This document shows, in pieces, positions 52,568-62,628 of a stretch of DNA of 64,000 nt. The translations under genes were made by a program, and so were the position numbers. Position 1 is the first letter of the stretch, and every line of letters begins with the position of its first letter. Source of the DNA: Allocoleopsis franciscana PCC 7113 (GTDB taxonomy: Bacteria > Cyanobacteriota > Cyanobacteriia > Cyanobacteriales > Coleofasciculaceae); contig NC_019738.1 in the NCBI RefSeq assembly GCF_000317515.1, forward strand, positions 5,482,001-5,546,000, written 5' to 3'. The notes beneath the pieces were generated by a model that was given only the letters and a program-made list of their open reading frames with translations, did not search any database and was not told the origin of the DNA.

Positions 52568-52757
52568 GGTGAAAGACTTAGAACTCCGTAAATCAATCGA
52601 ATAGGCAGTTTAGATGCCTAACAGCTTATCTGTTGATTCACCTCTTACCTAATCATCATTATCTCTTGATCACGACTCAAACTTTTATTCTGATGAGCAG
52701 ACTCCCACTGGATTGCCTTCAGGTCTAAAGTGGAGAACATGTTTATGGTTCACGCTC

Positions 52758-53441
52758 ATGGATCTCAACCAAATCGAAACCAATCTGCAAAACTCAGATT
52801 TTCAGTATCGACTCAAGGCAATCTCTGCCCTCAAGGATTATCCTCCAGATGTCGCTGTTCCTTTACTCATCAGACATATCCAAGACCCAGAGTTTCTGGT
52901 AAGAACGTTTGTTGCCAGAGAGTTAGGGCGACAAAAAACGTCTGAATCCTTTGCTTCCCTGCTTCAAATTATGAAGTTTGACAACACGCCTAATGTGCGT
53001 GCAGAAGCCGCAAACTCTCTGTCTTTGTTCGGTGAAGTCTCCGCCTCGCACTTGGTACAGACATTTTTTCGAGATGATCACTGGCTAGTACGCCGTAGCA
53101 TCCTGGCGGCTTTGGTAGAAATGAATTGCTCAGAAGAAGTCCTAGAGGTGTGCGGTCAGGGTCTGGCGGGAGATGATGCCGCCGTGCAAGAAGCATCTAT
53201 TGATGCTCTGGGTGCGTTGGCGGGTTCTCGTCAGTCTGAGGCGGCTCTGTGCCAACTCCTGACCCTCAAAAATTCCGGGGCTGAATATATCCGGGTACAG
53301 GTTGCCTATGCCTTGAAGCGCTTTAATGCACCGGAAGCCAGAGATGCCTTGTCTCAATTGAGGAAGGATACCGACCACCGAGTTGTTGGGGCGGCGATGG
53401 AAGATTTATTGAAAGTCAACTGGAATGAATCTCAGACTTAA
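52758..53441 (+). CDS. HEAT-repeat protein of the NblB / CpcE-F type
   Basis: 227 residues from the ATG at 52758. Six to seven HEAT-like repeats (for example PDVAVPLLIRHIQDPEFLVRTFVAREL, NVRAEAANSLSLFG, HWLVRRSILAALVEM). Small HEAT proteins of this kind are phycobilin lyase subunits (CpcE, CpcF) or the phycobilisome-degradation factor NblB; the length and N terminus (MDLNQIETNLQNSDFQYRLKA) fit NblB best in my judgement. Shares its promoter region with the divergent phycobiliprotein-like gene. Confidence 0.7.
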   Translation: MDLNQIETNLQNSDFQYRLKAISALKDYPPDVAVPLLIRHIQDPEFLVRTFVARELGRQKTSESFASLLQIMKFDNTPNVRAEAANSLSLFGEVSASHLVQTFFRDDHWLVRRSILAALVEMNCSEEVLEVCGQGLAGDDAAVQEASIDALGALAGSRQSEAALCQLLTLKNSGAEYIRVQVAYALKRFNAPEARDALSQLRKDTDHRVVGAAMEDLLKVNWNESQT

Positions 53442-53649
53442 CTCTATCTCTAGATTCCGAAAAAAGTACCCCTCTGGGTTAGGTCTTCCGGATTAAGGGA
53501 AGCCTATAGTGTATCTATGAAGTATAGCAATTGGGCAAAAATGTCCAGAAAAACGTTCCAAATTTTACAGTACTTAATGTTTAGCGGAGCGCAATAAGGG
53601 AGAAGCAAACCCTTGCTCCTGATGTTTGTATACACAATAGGAGAAAGCT

Positions 53650-53856
53650 ATGGCGGAGATACTGAACGGCGGTCAAATGCTCTGGAAACTGGAGGGAGAT
53701 GATCGAGTCTTGCACTTGCGGCACGATCCATCACAGCCGTGGCGTCCCTACGAAGAGTTTCCACAGTATGTTCTGCCTGATCCTGATGGCTTTTCTAAAG
53801 GAATTGCTACCTTTTTAGCCTTGCTCAAAAAGGATTGGATAGCCATTAAGTCTTAG
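53650..53856 (+). CDS. Small conserved protein of unknown function
   Basis: 68 residues behind a good AGGAG box. Compact sequence with GGQMLWKLEGDDRVLHLRHD and YVLPDPDGFSKGIATFLALL. No signal or membrane segment. Resembles a small cyanobacterial hypothetical; no function known. Confidence 0.6.
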   Translation: MAEILNGGQMLWKLEGDDRVLHLRHDPSQPWRPYEEFPQYVLPDPDGFSKGIATFLALLKKDWIAIKS

Positions 53857-53958
53857 AAAATGGATACAAAATCATCTGCTAACATTTGAGTTATCCAGGC
53901 ATCCTTAGTTACAACCCTCAATAGAGCCGAAGATTGGACAATACCTGAAGGCACGTAT

Positions 53959-54786
53959 CTAAGAGGAGTGATTCAGGCTTTGTAATGTTGTCTTCAGTGT
54001 GAGTGGATGTCTGGTTTCTAATTCTTGTGCCGGTTGATTGAGCAGGCGCGATCGCATGGCTTCACTTAGCCCTTGAACTTGAGTGAAGTCTGCTCCAGCA
54101 ATGCTTTCAAATTGTTCAAATTCTGCATCTGTCAAATCCGCTGCCCGCAAGTCTACTCCAGCTAAATTCGCCCCATTCAAGCGGGCATGACGTAAAAAAG
54201 CGCCGGTTAGAATGGAGCGTCGCATGTCTGCCTGCACGAGACGTGCGCCTCTCAAGTTGGCCCCAGTCAGGTCAGCTCCTCCCAAATACGCACCTAAAAG
54301 ATTGGCTCCTTGTAAATCGGCGTACCGTAGATTAGCCGTATTTAAAGGCGCACCGTTGAGATGCGCTCCTGGCCCAATTGCCCCGGATGACTTGTAAGCC
54401 AAGCCTTCCGGAAAACAGGTTTGGCTATCATAGCGCGCTCCTTGCAGCTTAGTATCCGTTAAATTCGCTCCACTTAGATCCGCTCCACTCAGATCCACTC
54501 GATATAAACAGGCTCCCTGTAAGTTGGCTTGTCGAAGCACCGCATGGCTAAGATCGGCTCCCCGCAGATCGGCTCCCCGCAGATCGGCTTCGTTCAGGTT
54601 TGTATGACTCATGTCAGCGCGAATCAGCGTAGCTCGACACAAGTTAGCCTTTTGCAGATCAAGACCCCTGAGGTTGAATTGGTACAAATCTTCCTGGATC
54701 AGAGCTATCCCGGCGTTGAGAAGCGCCAAAACATCTTGAGGGGTCTTCTGAATCTCTCTGCCTGTCATGGATTGGAATTCTGACAT
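53959..54786 (-). CDS. Pentapeptide-repeat protein
   Basis: 275 residues (or 269 from the second Met). After a 35-residue helical start (DVLALLNAGIALIQEDL) there are about 35 pentapeptide units of the A(D/N)LXX type, in two blocks (about 40-120 and 145-220) separated by a break around CFPEGLAYKSSGAIG. Forms a right-handed beta-helix. Pentapeptide proteins are abundant in cyanobacteria; role here unknown. Divergent from the bilin lyase gene. Confidence 0.9.
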   Translation of the reverse strand: MSEFQSMTGREIQKTPQDVLALLNAGIALIQEDLYQFNLRGLDLQKANLCRATLIRADMSHTNLNEADLRGADLRGADLSHAVLRQANLQGACLYRVDLSGADLSGANLTDTKLQGARYDSQTCFPEGLAYKSSGAIGPGAHLNGAPLNTANLRYADLQGANLLGAYLGGADLTGANLRGARLVQADMRRSILTGAFLRHARLNGANLAGVDLRAADLTDAEFEQFESIAGADFTQVQGLSEAMRSRLLNQPAQELETRHPLTLKTTLQSLNHSS

Positions 54787-54869
54787 TGCTATTCAACGGT
54801 ATTGTACCGTACCCCATTTACAATCATTAGGAAAGTTTTGTGATGCCCCTGTTTTGTGAAGGAGAACCG

Positions 54870-55457
54870 ATGGTGTTTGTGCAACCCATAACAATGATGG
54901 ACTTTTTTCATAAAAGCGAAGGAGTCTGGTTTACTCAGCGCACAGTGCATCATTTTGACACGGTGGCGGATGAATCAGGAGAATCCAAACTCCATGTGCA
55001 GGTGCTTAAACCGGATGACCCCAGGATTCAAACCATCTGTGAGCTGCAAGGCATCGATCCGGCGATCGCCGCAGGGGGAGCCAGCTTTATGTGGCAGGCA
55101 CACCAGGATAATCAGGAACCCAATCCAGATCAGGCGGCTGTGTTAATTGATGTGCCGGATGATGAGACGGGGCGATCCGGTAAACTGCTCCGCAATCAAG
55201 GCTATGTGGAAAAGATTCCAGTGGTTAGTCGCTACTGGTTTGGCAAAGATGGGATTTTGACGATTGATACTGACTATGAAAGTAATCAAGGACAGGAACG
55301 TGGCTGGTTCATTACCGATGATTTTCGAGTCCGTGTCAGCACAGTGCGAATGATGAATGGGGTGTATTTAATGACCTATTGCTCGGAACGGCGCTGTGTG
55401 TCTGAAGCAGACTTAGCTGCAATGATCCAGCACAACTTGTCCAGAGCATCCTCTTGA
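54870..55457 (+). CDS. CpcS/CpeS-family phycobiliprotein lyase
   Basis: 195 residues from the ATG at 54870 (GAAGGAG upstream). Lipocalin-like lyase that attaches phycobilins to the Cys82/84 site. Family features: MMDFFHKSEGVWFTQRTVHH, WQAHQDN region, SRYWFGKDGILTIDTDYE and the C-terminal ERGWFITDDFRVRVSTV. Whether it serves phycoerythrin, phycocyanin or allophycocyanin cannot be told from sequence; its place immediately before pebAB points to phycoerythrobilin. Confidence 0.88.
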   Translation: MVFVQPITMMDFFHKSEGVWFTQRTVHHFDTVADESGESKLHVQVLKPDDPRIQTICELQGIDPAIAAGGASFMWQAHQDNQEPNPDQAAVLIDVPDDETGRSGKLLRNQGYVEKIPVVSRYWFGKDGILTIDTDYESNQGQERGWFITDDFRVRVSTVRMMNGVYLMTYCSERRCVSEADLAAMIQHNLSRASS

Positions 55458-55563
55458 CCAGATGAGATTACGTTAAGGATCTTTACTTTGTTTCACTCAT
55501 TTGAGACGGCTTGTCTAGGAACCCCGTATTCTCAGGGATCAAGGCAAATGAGACGGTGAATCT

Positions 55564-56298
55564 ATGTATAAATCCTTCCTTGAGCATCTAGAACAATCGC
55601 TGTTTCAACGGTTTGATTTACAAAGTCGCCCGATTCCTGCGGGGTTAGAGTCGCAGGTGAGCGAACGAGGGAGAAACCCAGCCGTCATCCAGAGTTGGTG
55701 CTATCAATGCTCGGAGTTTCGGAAAATTCGCTACACCTATATAGACGCGGGTGCCAGTGCCCAAATTCTGAATAGTGTGGTTTATCCCAGTCATCAGTAC
55801 GAGTTGCCTTTGTTGGGGATTGACTTTCTTTCCTTTGGGCAAGTCAAAAACCTGATTGTCATGGACTTTCAGCCGTTATTTCAAGACGAAGCGTACCTCA
55901 GGAAGTATATTTATCCCCTGAAGGTATTGCATGATCAGTATCCAGACCTGGCGCAGAATCTGGAAATGAAGTTTTATGATGCCAATCAGTACTTCTCAAA
56001 ATATTTATTGTTTGCCAAAACGGATAGGGAAACCGTGAAAACACGAGTTTTCGAGGCATTCAAAGATTATTTGAATCTGTACTGGCAGATGCTAGAGGAC
56101 GCCAAACCTCTGACTGAGGCGGAAGATATTCGGCGGATTGTTAAAGCCCAAAAGAACTACGATCAATATAGTGCCGACCGAGACCCAGCATCGGGGCTGT
56201 TCAGTAGCTACTTTGGACATGAATGGGCGGAAAAGTTTTTGTATGAATTTTTGTTTGAGGATGCCGTGCCATTAACGGCTGGGGTAGCCAAAAAATGA
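55564..56298 (+). CDS. pebA: 15,16-dihydrobiliverdin:ferredoxin oxidoreductase
   Basis: 244 residues, ferredoxin-dependent bilin reductase family. Reduces biliverdin to 15,16-dihydrobiliverdin. Features: RKIRYTYIDAGASAQILNSVVYP, LGIDFLSFG with the conserved substrate-site Asp, MDFQPLF, and the C-terminal KNYDQYSADRDPASGLFSSYFG. It is 12 bases upstream of pebB, the usual metabolon pair. Confidence 0.93.
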   Translation: MYKSFLEHLEQSLFQRFDLQSRPIPAGLESQVSERGRNPAVIQSWCYQCSEFRKIRYTYIDAGASAQILNSVVYPSHQYELPLLGIDFLSFGQVKNLIVMDFQPLFQDEAYLRKYIYPLKVLHDQYPDLAQNLEMKFYDANQYFSKYLLFAKTDRETVKTRVFEAFKDYLNLYWQMLEDAKPLTEAEDIRRIVKAQKNYDQYSADRDPASGLFSSYFGHEWAEKFLYEFLFEDAVPLTAGVAKK

Positions 56299-56310
56299 TT
56301 GAGATTGACT

Positions 56311-57063
56311 ATGACTCTTTATCAGCCTTTTTTAGATTATGCGATCGCTCTGTTACAACAACGCTTAGACTTGCAACCTTACCTCATTCCAGAGGGGTTT
56401 GAGGCAAAATCGGCGATAGTGGGCAAGGGCAAACATCAAGACGAAGTCCTAACAACCAGTTATGGTTATCAGGCGACAAAACTCAGGCAAATTCGAGCCG
56501 CGCATGTGCAGGGGGGAAACTCTCTTCAGGTTTTAAACTTCGTCATTTTTCCGCATTTGAACTACGACTTACCCTTTTTTGGTGCGGATTTGGTGACGCT
56601 ACCGGGAGGGCATCTTATTGCTCTGGATATGCAACCCCTGTTTCGGGACGATCTGAGCTATCAGGCCAAGTATACTCAGCCCATCCTGCCGATCTTTGAG
56701 ACTTATCAGCAACACCTACCTTGGGGGGGTGACTTTCCAGAAGAAGCTCGTCCTTTCTTTTCTCCGGCGTTTTTGTGGACTCGACCCCAGCAAACCGAGG
56801 TGGTGGAAACCCACGTCTTTACCGCGTTTCAAGCTTATCTTCAGGCATACCTGAATTTTGTGGAGCAAGCAGAACCCGTAACGAACTCCTCTTCACTGAG
56901 GGCGATTGAACAAGCTCAACTCCGTTATCTCCGCTACCGAGCCGAAAAAGACCCGGCACGGGGAATGTTTACTCGCTTTTATGGTTCGCAATGGACGGAG
57001 GAATATATCCACGGCTTTTTGTTTGACCTAGAGCGAAAACTGGCAATGGCAACCACAGAGTAG
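56311..57063 (+). CDS. pebB: Phycoerythrobilin:ferredoxin oxidoreductase
   Basis: 250 residues from the ATG at 56311. Reduces 15,16-dihydrobiliverdin, passed on by PebA, to phycoerythrobilin. Family blocks [42 protein letters not shown] and [22 protein letters not shown]. Operon with pebA; their products supply the chromophore for CpeA and CpeB encoded 4 kb downstream. Confidence 0.93.
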   Translation: MTLYQPFLDYAIALLQQRLDLQPYLIPEGFEAKSAIVGKGKHQDEVLTTSYGYQATKLRQIRAAHVQGGNSLQVLNFVIFPHLNYDLPFFGADLVTLPGGHLIALDMQPLFRDDLSYQAKYTQPILPIFETYQQHLPWGGDFPEEARPFFSPAFLWTRPQQTEVVETHVFTAFQAYLQAYLNFVEQAEPVTNSSSLRAIEQAQLRYLRYRAEKDPARGMFTRFYGSQWTEEYIHGFLFDLERKLAMATTE

Positions 57064-57215
57064 CCATTCTTGGATGGCGCTGATCTGCCTCAAAGGGCAA
57101 TCGTTGTCTGAAAGGCCAAAAACATGACTATTACTTGGGTTTGTAATATTGACGGAATCTGAGAAAATCAATCATACGCTCTTTAAGTAATCTACCTTTA
57201 GGAAAAATAACGGAT

Positions 57216-57455
57216 ATGGCTGATATCCCAGAACTCACTTCACTCGATCAGGCAACCCCTCAAGAACTGACCGAAATCATTGCTGAGTTGGAAAAATATC
57301 GGGAACGCTTAGTGAATGACACCCTCTCTATGGCACAGCGAGCTAAAATCATGAAGGCGCAAGCTTTGGCTCATCTGGAGCCTAACCTGGCTCAAATTGA
57401 TTCGACGCTTCAGGCACTCCGCGAACGGCAAGTCGCTAAAACCAATGGTAACTAA
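57216..57455 (+). CDS. Small helical protein in the phycoerythrin cluster
   Basis: 79 residues, nearly all helical and polar (LTSLDQATPQELTEIIAELEKY, RAKIMKAQALAHLEPNLAQID). No family recognised. It lies 35 bases before the HEAT-repeat gene on the same strand, so the two are probably cotranscribed and a function in bilin attachment or phycobilisome assembly is plausible by context only. Confidence 0.6.
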   Translation: MADIPELTSLDQATPQELTEIIAELEKYRERLVNDTLSMAQRAKIMKAQALAHLEPNLAQIDSTLQALRERQVAKTNGN

Positions 57456-57490
57456 ATCCTAAGAACACGAACAGCGATAGAGAATTTGTG

Positions 57491-58402
57491 ATGAGTTACC
57501 CCCTCAATTTTGAACCTTCAGCCGTGGATGACCCAGCGCTGCAAGTCCAAGCTGAAAACGATGCCCTGATCCAAAGGGTCAATGAAGAGATTACACTGGG
57601 CACCTTCGACCCCACCGATCAACAACTCTTGAGACAATTGGTGGAAGGGTTGGGAGATTCACGGGGATTGGTTCGCTTGCGGTTTGCAGAAACTCTAGGG
57701 GAAATTGGTGAACCCGCGACCCCTTTTTTGCGAGAAGCTCTGGCACATCATCCGGATGTGGTCACGCGACGAGCAGCAGCGAAGACGCTCACCCTGATCG
57801 CTGATCCAGCAGCCGTGCCAACGTTGATCCATGCTTTCCTCAATGACCCAGATACGGTGGTCAAAGGTTCGTCGGCTGGAGCACTGGCAAGAACAGGAGA
57901 GGCGGCTGTCCCGGCTCTGTTGGATATCCTGGCATCAACAGAGCAGCCAGAAGATATCAAAGGTCATGCCGCATGGGCACTAGCGTTTATCGGGTCTGAA
58001 GCCGCCGAATATTTATATAATGCTTTGAATGCAGCTTCCCTGGATGTGCGCTGTGCTGTTATTGGGGCACTCGGTCATGTGGCACAAGAACAGTCCGATG
58101 AAAAATCTTGCAACCTCCTGGTTTCATCTCTGGCTGACCCAGAGCCGCTCATTCGCACAGAGGCAGCAGCAGCCTTGGGGCAAGTGACTTATCCTCCTGC
58201 TGTTGAGCCTTTAATTCGGGCCATTCAAGATACTGATTTAGACGTGAGGAAGGCGGCTATCAACTCCCTCGGCAAGATCGGCGCTCCCCAAGCCCTTGAA
58301 CCATTACAAGCCGTTCTAAATGACGAATTAGAAGTCATTCGGATTTTGGCAAAGCTGGCGATCGCTCAAATTGAGCGCCGACAGACACAAGATGATTGGT
58401 GA
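57491..58402 (+). CDS. HEAT-repeat bilin lyase-like protein (CpeF/MpeV or IaiH type)
   Basis: 303 residues. Eight or so HEAT-like repeats (RGLVRLRFAETLGEIGEPATPFL, VVTRRAAAKTLTLIADPAAVPTL, DTVVKGSSAGALARTGEAAVPAL, VRKAAINSLGKIGAPQALEPL). This matches the CpcE/F-related lyase superfamily; the N terminus (YPLNFEPSAVDDPALQ) and length are shared with a group that includes CpeF/MpeV (lyase for the doubly linked bilin on CpeB) and IaiH. Which of these it is needs a phylogeny. Convergent with cpeZ. Confidence 0.75.
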   Translation: MSYPLNFEPSAVDDPALQVQAENDALIQRVNEEITLGTFDPTDQQLLRQLVEGLGDSRGLVRLRFAETLGEIGEPATPFLREALAHHPDVVTRRAAAKTLTLIADPAAVPTLIHAFLNDPDTVVKGSSAGALARTGEAAVPALLDILASTEQPEDIKGHAAWALAFIGSEAAEYLYNALNAASLDVRCAVIGALGHVAQEQSDEKSCNLLVSSLADPEPLIRTEAAAALGQVTYPPAVEPLIRAIQDTDLDVRKAAINSLGKIGAPQALEPLQAVLNDELEVIRILAKLAIAQIERRQTQDDW

Positions 58403-58432
58403 TGGGGGAATGATGGAGATTCTCCCCCCTAT

Positions 58433-59047
58433 CTACTGTTCTCTTCTCTGAAACTTCATCGTCATTTCCAGGCGAGACAATGCGCTATTGGCAGACTCCC
58501 GCACATAGGAGTCGGTTGACTCATCCTCCAGCAGGCGTTTAAGTACATCCACTCCCCGACTATCTCCGATTGAGCCAAGGGCATTCACAATTGAGATTCC
58601 CAGTGCCGGATTATCTGTCGTTTGCAAGGCTTCAATCAAGACATCAACAACTGGAGAACCAATCTCGCCCAGTGCCATCACGGCGGCAATATGCACAACT
58701 GGATTGGCGTCTTGCAAAGCCGTTTTCAATCCCAGAACTCCCTGTTCAGGAAAGGGAATTTCTGGATAATTGATGGCAACTTGCGCCAAGGCTTTGGCAG
58801 CACTACCCCGAACCGTAACATTTTCACTCTTGAGCAATGCCTCGACCAAGGGAGGTACAGTATCCATTCCGATCGCCCCCAGCGCTTTGACGGCTGCCCG
58901 ACGATAGGTCGTATCTTCCTCATCCAGAATGCTCATTAGGCGGGAAATCGTTGTTTCATCCTGGTTTTGGGCTAGTTCCCACATGGCCTGTTCACGCAGA
59001 TGGGGATTGGGATGCTTTAGTTGTTGAAAAAGTTCTTCCGTTGTCAT
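58433..59047 (-). CDS. cpeZ: Phycoerythrin lyase chaperone CpeZ
   Basis: 204 residues, HEAT-repeat protein. EELFQQLKHPNPHLREQAMWELAQN, TTYRRAAVKALGAIGMDTVPPLVE, VTVRGSAAKALAQVAI and GSIGDSRGVDVLKRLLEDES match CpeZ, which helps CpeY and related lyases attach phycoerythrobilin to CpeA/CpeB. It follows cpeY by 65 bases on the same strand, as in the known cpeBAYZ operon. Confidence 0.88.
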   Translation of the reverse strand: MTTEELFQQLKHPNPHLREQAMWELAQNQDETTISRLMSILDEEDTTYRRAAVKALGAIGMDTVPPLVEALLKSENVTVRGSAAKALAQVAINYPEIPFPEQGVLGLKTALQDANPVVHIAAVMALGEIGSPVVDVLIEALQTTDNPALGISIVNALGSIGDSRGVDVLKRLLEDESTDSYVRESANSALSRLEMTMKFQRREQ

Positions 59048-59112
59048 ACTCAGGTCTTCAAGCTAAAAAATGTTATGTGAAAAATGTGTGCGGGGCTAAT
59101 CATCTTTCCTTT

Positions 59113-60393
59113 TTAAGGTTTAACCTTTAGTTTTGAATTGGCTTTTTCCCGAATCAACCAATCCTGATCCTGAGCGACTCGTTCGTAGCCACTCTCGTCG
59201 CCAAAGTGTTCCAGTGCCATCAAGGCTGCATACTTTAGATCCCAGATGTGGGTTTCCAGACAGGCTTGCAGATCTGAAATCGCTCGGCGATCATCCAATT
59301 CAGTTAAGGCGATCGCTGCTGCGGCTCGTGATTTCTGAAACTGGGGTTGCTTGTTATGCAAGGCTGCAATCAGTAAATCGTAAGCTGGAGCATGTTTCAG
59401 CCAGCCAAACAGCTTGATCACATGGAAATGGGCACCATAGTCATTTTTGGCTTCTTCTGCATAGGTCGCAAACAGAGCGGCAGGAGCAGCCTCAGCGTGA
59501 TGCTCAAGTATCGTTTTGCTTGCCAGATAGCAGCGCCCAAAGTCAGTTTCGTACAACTCTTGCACCAAAAATGGTAGTGCAGGCGGTTGGTCGTAATGAT
59601 GCACTAAACCCAGATCATTGGGATGATCGCGTAAAGTCTGTTCTAAATAGGGTTGAATCGTTTCAAAGGTGATGGCTCTGGCATAAATTCCAGCTTCTGC
59701 CAACATCCGAATTCCCCGCAGCCGAAACACCAAGGATACCGGGCATCGCGCAATATTGGGAATGGCGTCATAATACCGGGCATCGATCAAATCCTGAATG
59801 GACAACCGTCGCGCTAATACATTACGGTGTTGCAACATAGCCACGACCCGTCCCATCTGTTCATAGTCTTTCGTGAAGCGACAAACGGCAGCAATCGCCG
59901 CACTTGCTGTAGGTGGGTCAGCATCATCGACAAAGCGGCGAATCCTGTCTAGGGCTGGCTGATAATTTAACTTGGTTAGAGTGTGAATAATCACCCGATA
60001 GGTTTGCCCTGGCCGATTGAGCAACTGAGCTACATCTTCCAGAATGACAGCATCCTGAGTCCCAATTTCGCCAATCGCCCAGACGGCATTTTCTACTGTA
60101 TAGCAGTCTCCATCACTCAAGCAGGAGTGAATCAGCGGTAAGGCTTGTGCGGCTTGGAGTCTACCCAAGGTTTCTACTGACTTTCGGCGCACGATTCGGT
60201 TCTCTAATGTTGGGTCAGTTTGCTCTACTGCCCGCATTAAGGCATCAATTGATCGCTGCGTCGGGAAGTTCACCAAATGGGAAGCCGCGATGTAACGCGA
60301 ATCATCCTGACTCACCTGATCTTGGGGTGTATCTAAAAGAGAGATCGCCTGGTCTTCCGTCAGATTGAAGAAATTAAAAAAGCGTTTATCCAT
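59113..60393 (-). CDS. cpeY: Phycoerythrin alpha-subunit bilin lyase CpeY
   Basis: 426 residues, CpcE-like HEAT-repeat lyase. FNFFNLTEDQAISLLDTPQDQ at the start, RRKSVETLGRLQAAQALPLI, NAVWAIGEIGT, then LALRKH-type repeats ending with WDLKYAALMALEHFGDESG. CpeY attaches phycoerythrobilin to Cys82 of CpeA. Located 268 bases after cpeA with an attenuator-like hairpin in the gap, giving the cpeBA-YZ order. Confidence 0.92.
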   Translation of the reverse strand: MDKRFFNFFNLTEDQAISLLDTPQDQVSQDDSRYIAASHLVNFPTQRSIDALMRAVEQTDPTLENRIVRRKSVETLGRLQAAQALPLIHSCLSDGDCYTVENAVWAIGEIGTQDAVILEDVAQLLNRPGQTYRVIIHTLTKLNYQPALDRIRRFVDDADPPTASAAIAAVCRFTKDYEQMGRVVAMLQHRNVLARRLSIQDLIDARYYDAIPNIARCPVSLVFRLRGIRMLAEAGIYARAITFETIQPYLEQTLRDHPNDLGLVHHYDQPPALPFLVQELYETDFGRCYLASKTILEHHAEAAPAALFATYAEEAKNDYGAHFHVIKLFGWLKHAPAYDLLIAALHNKQPQFQKSRAAAAIALTELDDRRAISDLQACLETHIWDLKYAALMALEHFGDESGYERVAQDQDWLIREKANSKLKVKP

Positions 60394-60544
60394 AAATCAG
60401 CCTAGGAGCAGATACCTGTCAGCGTTTAGCCAGTAATATTCTTGCGCGTTGCGAGTAGCTGACAACAGATAGCGTGAAGGAGCCAAACTTGATATTACGC
60501 TTACAAGTGGTTACGGATCGACAGATCTATTCAAACAAAACAAA

Positions 60545-60607
60545 CCTGGAGATTCTTTGCCATTACTTAACCCTAACAGGCAAAGCAAAGAGCCAAGAAC
60601 CTCCAGG
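60545..60607 (-). terminator. Probable attenuator between cpeBA and cpeYZ
   Basis: On the minus strand CCTGGAGGTTCTTGGC (60607-60592) can pair with GCAAAGAATCTCCAGG (60560-60545) through a long loop, followed by TTTGTTTTGTTTG. A leaky terminator here would give abundant cpeBA mRNA and little cpeYZ readthrough, as known for this operon type. Confidence 0.6.
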
Positions 60608-60660
60608 CTGAAAATACTAGGAATCTACCCTGTCACAAAACCACCAATCCACCCATTGGG

Positions 60661-61158
<498 letters not shown>

Positions 61159-61222
61159 TTAAATCTCCGATAATTTAGGTGTTGATTGTGGTTTAATTTT
61201 TTCAAGAGCTGTTAGCCAGTGA

Positions 61223-61876
<654 letters not shown>

Positions 61877-61919
61877 TTATGAGAAACAAAGTAACAATCC
61901 TTAACACTCTAAAAATTAT

Positions 61920-61945
61920 CCCCAGTTAGGCCATGCTAACTGGGG
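61920..61945 (-). terminator. Terminator between nblA and cpeB
   Basis: CCCCAGTTAG-gccatg-CTAACTGGGG (61920-61945), a perfect 10-bp stem; on the minus strand it is followed by ATAATTTTTAG. It lies about 95 bases after nblA, so nblA and cpeBA are separate transcripts, and the cpeB promoter must lie in 61778-61919. Confidence 0.85.
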
Positions 61946-62040
61946 ATGAGGATGATGGATTTTAAGGATTGCTGGACAGGGTTGAGGAACGAAATCGGAG
62001 GATAATCTACCCTTTTTTGCCTTAAACTCTCGATCTCCAC

Positions 62041-62208
62041 CTAACTTTGCTTGAGAAGATGTTTGAGCATATTGTCTTTGACCATTAATTGGCGCAGTAC
62101 CTCCAGCAGGAATTTCTGAGATTCCTCTGGACTTAATGCCTTAATCTGTTCCTCGTAAAGTTTGAGGTTGAATTTTTGTTCTATGCTAAGCTCCATCGGG
62201 ATTTCCAT
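62041..62208 (-). CDS. nblA: Phycobilisome degradation protein NblA
   Basis: 55 residues, ATG at 62208, stop at 62043-62041. MEIPMELSIEQKFNLKLYEE, then IKALSPEESQKFLLEVLRQL and a basic end with NMLKHLLKQ, all matching NblA: a short helical hairpin protein that binds phycobiliproteins and the Clp protease to trigger phycobilisome breakdown in nutrient stress. It sits upstream of cpeBA on the same strand, as reported for nblAI in Tolypothrix PCC 7601, and is closed off by a strong terminator. Confidence 0.9.
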   Translation of the reverse strand: MEIPMELSIEQKFNLKLYEEQIKALSPEESQKFLLEVLRQLMVKDNMLKHLLKQS

Positions 62209-62628
62209 AGCTTCTACTCTCTTTTAGTGTTTTGCAACATTTGTGTTGTCTAGCCTGTTCCCTTAAAGTTAACAAAAGTTACAGTCGCTTGACAACTAGC
62301 ACACTTTAAAATTTATGAATAAAACAGTGCGAGGCTGACCCATTTCAATGCTTAACTCGCTATGCTCACCGCTTGCTCCATACCGTTAAGATTTACAAAT
62401 CTTGATATTCATAATTGCTCCCCTATAAGAAAATCAGTCATAACAAAGCGTATAAAATGCCTCAATGGCTTGAACGCCTGTAAAGTCAGTACTATCTTGA
62501 TTAAGACTGGCAATTAGTCTACTCAGCAGATTCATGCAGTTGTTGATGGATCTGGGTAGGCAACCTGAGATTTGTTTACATCTTGATACAACTTCTTAAA
62601 ATCTTTCGTTAACTAGGAGTACCGTGTA
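62209..62628. other. Divergent nblA / cpeC regulatory region
   Basis: 420 bases that must contain both promoters. TTGACA occurs at 62289-62294 and a TATAAAAT at 62451-62458, neither with a well-spaced partner. I found no TTGCACA direct repeat (RcaC L-box). A TAACTAGGAG box lies just before the cpeC ATG. Confidence 0.4.
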
